Shown in pieces: positions 48,063 through 64,000 of a stretch of 64,000 bases of DNA. Under the pieces are notes generated by a model. That model saw only the letters and a list, made by a program, of their open reading frames with translations, was not told the DNA's origin and did not search any database. Each line of letters starts with the position of its first letter. The stretch's first letter is position 1. Location: positions 9,074,618-9,138,617 of the forward strand of contig NC_092013.1 of the NCBI RefSeq assembly GCF_042242105.1. The letters are read 5' to 3'. This DNA is from Pempheris klunzingeri. Lineage: Eukaryota; Chordata; Actinopteri; Acropomatiformes; Pempheridae. A program made the position numbers and the translations under genes.

Positions 48063-50974
48063 CATGCTAACGAAGAGAAAAACCCAAGTTGTCACTGAAA
48101 TGAGCTGAAGATGAGCATGAGGGGGGATGTGAACAAGCTCAGGTAACGTTTAATTGGTTTGGTTAACTACCATCACTGATAGGAGTACTTCCACTGCTAC
48201 AAAGATAAAATGAGAAATTCCTTTATTGGTCCCACGGAGGGGGAATTCATCGTGTTACAGTAGCAAGTGGTCAGAACACGTGGAAGTATTAAATAGTAAC
48301 AATATAAACAGGAGGAAATATAAAAAGGGGATATCATAAAAAGTGTTGCATATTAAAGTGAAGAATAAACTAGAAACAGTATTAAATATTTTGTGTATTA
48401 AGTGTTTAAAAACAGACGATAAACTGATTAAACAAGGTTCCGTAAACTACTCACTCTGGTACTCCTCTGATTAATAAAAAGAGAAATATAACTTTGTAAT
48501 CCGAGACTAAAAAACACTTAACTATTCAGACTGGATGTTAAGGCATCACCAATAATGTCTAAATGGTGAACTAAATGGTCACATTTGTAACAATGAACAG
48601 TACTAAACTAATTTCACTGATGTGTCAAACAATTTCTAGTAAGAATGAAATAGCAACTTGCAGATTACCTTATAAAGGACACTGAGTAAAAAGCAGCTGA
48701 ATCTGAGTTATTCTAGATATTTTATGGATGAGACACTACATACACCCCAGGAATGAATTTCTGCCTTGTCTTTTTCACAACAAGAAGAAATAATTAAGAT
48801 TCAGAAAAAATGATTCAAAAATCATTCAAAAGTGTTTGTACGTTTTTATTCAACAAGAAAAAAAAAACAGTACTCAAAAATATAACAGAGATGGCAGATT
48901 ATCTAAAACAACAGATCTAGTTACCAAAAAAATTAGAAAACCACCCTTTTAGCATGGTGCCAATACTATATCATATTGTCCAATATGGAGACATTTGGAG
49001 ATAAACACCATTCTTTTTCTGCTGTGATCCTCTGGTCCTCTACAGTGAACAAATATTTTATCACACAGCTTACAATGTCAATTTTTAAGCTTTAAATGAC
49101 ACCTTGGCCCATTTCTTTTGTAATTTAGTGCTGGTTCATTTAATTCTTCTTAAAAAGTCTTTCGCAAAAATATTTTTTTTATTTCAGTTGTACAAATCAC
49201 ATTTAATTAATTTAAATCAAAGTGGGAATTCATCAGATGACATGTTAATTTTTTGCAGCTCCAAATGGGACAAAATATACATTTACATTTCCTAAGAAAA
49301 ATATTCTTCCAGAAATTATTATGGCAAACACAGAACATAATGGCTTAAAGAAAACAAATATATTAGGCTTTCAGAAAGGCTTTTGTCAGCCTCTACACCT
49401 CACCACTATAACACATATTCTTGCAATGATTCTAGTTTGAGTTTGTCTTTGTTTTTGACTGAGCAGTTAACAGGCACAGTGGTAAACACAGGAGGCACTG
49501 GGGTCAACTGCACAGTAATCAAAACATACAAGTGCAGTTTAGTATTTGGTCAAGAAAAAGGTTTGGTTTATGTATCAACAGAGCTCTATAGTGTTTGTTT
49601 TTTTTGATGGTTCTATGGTTTGTTGTTATTACCTCATTTATTGTATTGTATTTATTTTCTGTAAAACACTTTCTGAAAGGTGCTATTCTAATCAAGTTAA
49701 TGAAGTGCACAAGGAGACATACAAGTATCAGCCTGTCAATTAGAGACATTTGTCATATTAGCACTCTGTTGCAAAGCTAACACGACACAACACCTCACAT
49801 CACTCTTAATATTTACTGTACCTGACCGGTTCGCACCACAGTGCAGACTTTTTAAAAGTGCACTTTTAAACACAATCACACCTGTGGACAAATTTGGCTT
49901 CATCAACAACAACAAAAAAGTCTAACTGACAAGCTGAAGCTCAACAAAATAAAAACATTTTAAACCAAACTAAACATCCACTAAAACTACATACAAGCCA
50001 GATTAGCATTTATAAAAAATATATAAACTACACATAAATAAACAAATCTGAAAAAACTGACCTACGCTTAAGTGAGAAGATAAAAAATTAAATAAAAATA
50101 ATAAAAAGATACCAAATTATTATATTCTAATGTGCAAGAATGGATTTATAATATGTCTGTGAAAGCTTGCAGGCTGAGAAACTCTAAGTTGATCAGACTA
50201 CATTCAGCACTGATCACTCATATTAAACCCACTGAAAAAAAAAATGCACTGAAAAATGCACTCATGTATAATTGTCAGTTTAAAGTTTGTGTCTTTTTTG
50301 ATTCTACTACCAGAGACAGCTAAAATAATCCTCCGCATGGTGGCTTTGATCTCATTATATATCTTAGAATTAGCAGAAATCTTTATGATCTCACAGTCTT
50401 CAAAAGACTTGGAAATGAAGAAGATGTACAGCCCTTATCTACAAGAACAGAAATGCCCTGAATCTGTAATAGATTACACAACTGTACATAACGTGACATA
50501 AAACTGTCACTCTGTCATAAAGTATAAAACACCTGAAAAAGTGTGACAAATCACACATACATATATAACTTGAATATTTTTTAAGTGCTCATATTCAATA
50601 TATTAATAATAGCAATGTATTAGTCTAATATTAACCTCTAGATGAAACAGCTGTTTGGCCCAAACCAAACACATAAAAAATGTTAACAATGTGCTGCATC
50701 TTTGGTGTTTGATTATTATAAATGAATCATACAGAACTGACATCACACCTCTTGTTCTCACTCTGTGGGTCAGGTGACAATGGCAAAATATGATTTTAAG
50801 TGTCATGGAAGCTAAACCAGAGAGAATTTGAAGGTAAAAACAACTTAATGGATCACAGACCTGTCTAATGAGCAGCCTGGTGGACATATTGGAAGTCCAT
50901 GGGGTCTTCAGTGCAGTACTGGCTGGAAATAGCCTGAACTGCACTCCACTGTCTCAATAATGTGGAATAGTGAG
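48063..50974. other. Spacer between cnpy2 and slc11a2
   Basis: AT-rich, no recognisable gene. A fragment near 48205-48260 (AATTCCTTTATTGGTCCCACGG) matches a common teleost repeat. Short ORFs around 49100-50500 have no homology I can recognise. The minus-strand AATAAA at 50975-50980 may end the long slc11a2 mRNA. Confidence 0.5.
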
Positions 50975-51075
50975 TTTATTATTGTGAGATTTCTGAATGG
51001 AAAGTGATCATTTCATGACAGTAGTACCTGGTTAGCAACTGTCCCTGTCTTTTCTTTTACTTAAGTTATGGGTTA

Positions 51076-51449
51076 TTAAAGGGAAACTTTGCCACATTTT
51101 ATGTGAATGTCAAATCAGTGTTGATGGTAAATGTTGTCCACTGAAGCAATGAATACCTCATGGTGTGTTATATTTACAGATAAAAGAAAACCGAGTTCTC
51201 CTGCATCAAAACCTGTTGTACTTCCTGGTCACCAGCACCAGTCATTTGAGTCATTGGTGACCAGGAAGAACTACAGGCTCTGTCAGGTCAGCTGATCAGC
51301 GTGTTGTGCTGCAATGAGTTTCAACATGGGAAATTTTGCTGACTTGTTTAGTGTCATTTTTGGCTCCTCGAGCAGGATGATTCATTGGACTACATTTACC
51401 ATCAACACTTAGTGGACAGATCTACATGAAAATATAAGTCTCCCTTTAA
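51076..51449. mobile_element. MITE-type inverted-repeat element
   Basis: Starts TTAAAGGGAAACTT and ends AAGTCTCCCTTTAA. Reverse-complementing the right end gives TTAAAGGGAGACTT, then GTGTTGATGGTAAATGTAGTCC, which matches the left end's GTGTTGATGGTAAATGTTGTCC. The terminal inverted repeats are about 80 bp. The centre is a perfect 14-bp palindrome (51221-51234 with 51255-51268). Flanks resemble TTAA or TA target sites. It lies in the slc11a2 3' UTR of the long isoform. Confidence 0.8.
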
Positions 51450-51764
51450 CTCCAACAGGAATAAAAAATGATGTATTGTGACTTCAGTTGTGATTTCTTG
51501 ATATACGTTGACTGTCACACACTGTGAACCTAAATCTTTCAGACAAGTCTTTCTTTGGAGCCCAGATATTAAACCATTATTTGCATAAACATTATATAGC
51601 TGAGTTTTCTGAGACACTTGTGGAAAACATACATCATTGTTTTAAATCTGTGGGTGTACCACACTGTGTGCTGTAAAGGCACTTTAAAAAAATAGGCACA
51701 GAGAGGGGAAGACAAGCACATACTGGCCGAGCTTCAGCGGTCCCGCGCCTCACAACATGTCCTC

Positions 51765-63378
<11,614 letters not shown>

Positions 63379-64000
63379 CAGAGCAAGCCGAGGGATCTCT
63401 GGGAACCTGAGGGATGGATATCAACCTCCCTGGAATAAGACAACAATAGTTACATAATCTGAAGAAGAATGAAATGCCTGTTGAGGGTAAAACAGAGGTT
63501 ATCATGTTGCCTATTGAGCTAAAAAGACTGGTCTTATGTTCCTTTGTTGGACGGCCAAAGAAACTAAGTCAGTGCTTTTTCACAGTACATGAACCATGAC
63601 AGTGCAAAATTTTGTTCTCCTTTCTCCATTTAATACATTATAAGTCACAAGTCATACTAATGACTAAGCAACACTAACATCATGTGAAAGGTCACTACAT
63701 TAATAGGAACCCCTTTTAGGAGTTTAGTGCTGGTGCCTCACTTTCACTTCTACTACATGCATTGTTCCTCTGACAATCAGCTTCACACACTCCATAAAAC
63801 TGGTGGACTTACCAGCCAAAAGATGAAAAACAACTGCATTTTATAACATCACGCTCTCTGACACAGACGGTGTAGCTCTTCTGAAAGCACATGACTATGG
63901 GATCATATGAGGCAAAAGAGGAGCTGAAGCAGCAGACAACATTCAAGTTTTCCATCAGAGAGCCACTTCCTCTGAGTGAACATGTGCTCGGAGTAATTAA

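Noticed and set aside
51655-51680. IRE candidate with CAGTGT loop
   Set aside because: The flanking five-base arms pair at only about three positions and there is no correctly placed C bulge.

Overview
The window looks like teleost (probably percomorph) fish nuclear DNA. Introns are short, intergenic DNA is AT-rich, and protein-coding exons split at GT/AG sites. Dispersed repeats of the kinds common in percomorph genomes are present: a tRNA-type SINE, L2-type LINE tails and several MITE-like families. I found no bacterial, viral, CRISPR or rRNA/tRNA gene content.

Layout, left to right: nr4a1 (minus, CDS 1930-4797, noncoding exon 1 ending at 6075, promoter about 6240-6490); a repeat-bearing spacer; dgka (minus, 23 coding exons, 10359-19988, 5' UTR exon near 20724-20850); stx16 (plus, 22270-30014, 3' UTR to about 31460); eef1akmt3/mettl21b (plus, 32837-34198); about 4 kb of spacer; a large JCAD-like acidic disordered protein (plus, 38208-43695, almost all one 4.6 kb exon); cnpy2 (minus, 46519-47631, CpG-rich promoter to about 48060); about 3 kb without a recognisable gene; slc11a2/DMT1 (minus, 51765-63378) with two alternative first exons and two alternative C-termini. 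Exon joins were built by hand. Splice dinucleotides and reading phase agree at every junction of nr4a1, dgka, stx16, eef1akmt3, cnpy2 and slc11a2, and the product lengths (591, 721, 317, 223, 180 and 554/560 aa) match the known families.

The genes do not form one pathway. They are an immediate-early nuclear receptor, a lipid-signalling kinase, a Golgi Qa-SNARE, an eEF1A lysine methyltransferase, a junction-type scaffold, an ER-lumen saposin-like protein and an endosomal iron transporter. From memory, five of the seven (nr4a1, dgka, eef1akmt3, cnpy2, slc11a2) have human orthologues on 12q13-q14, so the block looks like a rearranged piece of that ancestral segment with stx16 and the JCAD-like gene inserted or lost elsewhere.

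I did not find an obviously new biological system. The best leads are regulatory and isoform features: the DMT1 terminal exon 4.4 kb downstream that keeps the endosomal-type YLL motif without a visible IRE; a TATA-driven alternative DMT1 first exon; tandem donors in stx16 exon 1; an eef1akmt3 intron that is mostly a 108-bp GT repeat abutting the acceptor; paired MEF2 and TGACGCA elements in the nr4a1 promoter; the JCAD-like paralogue with internal repeats; and a long inverted-repeat MITE.
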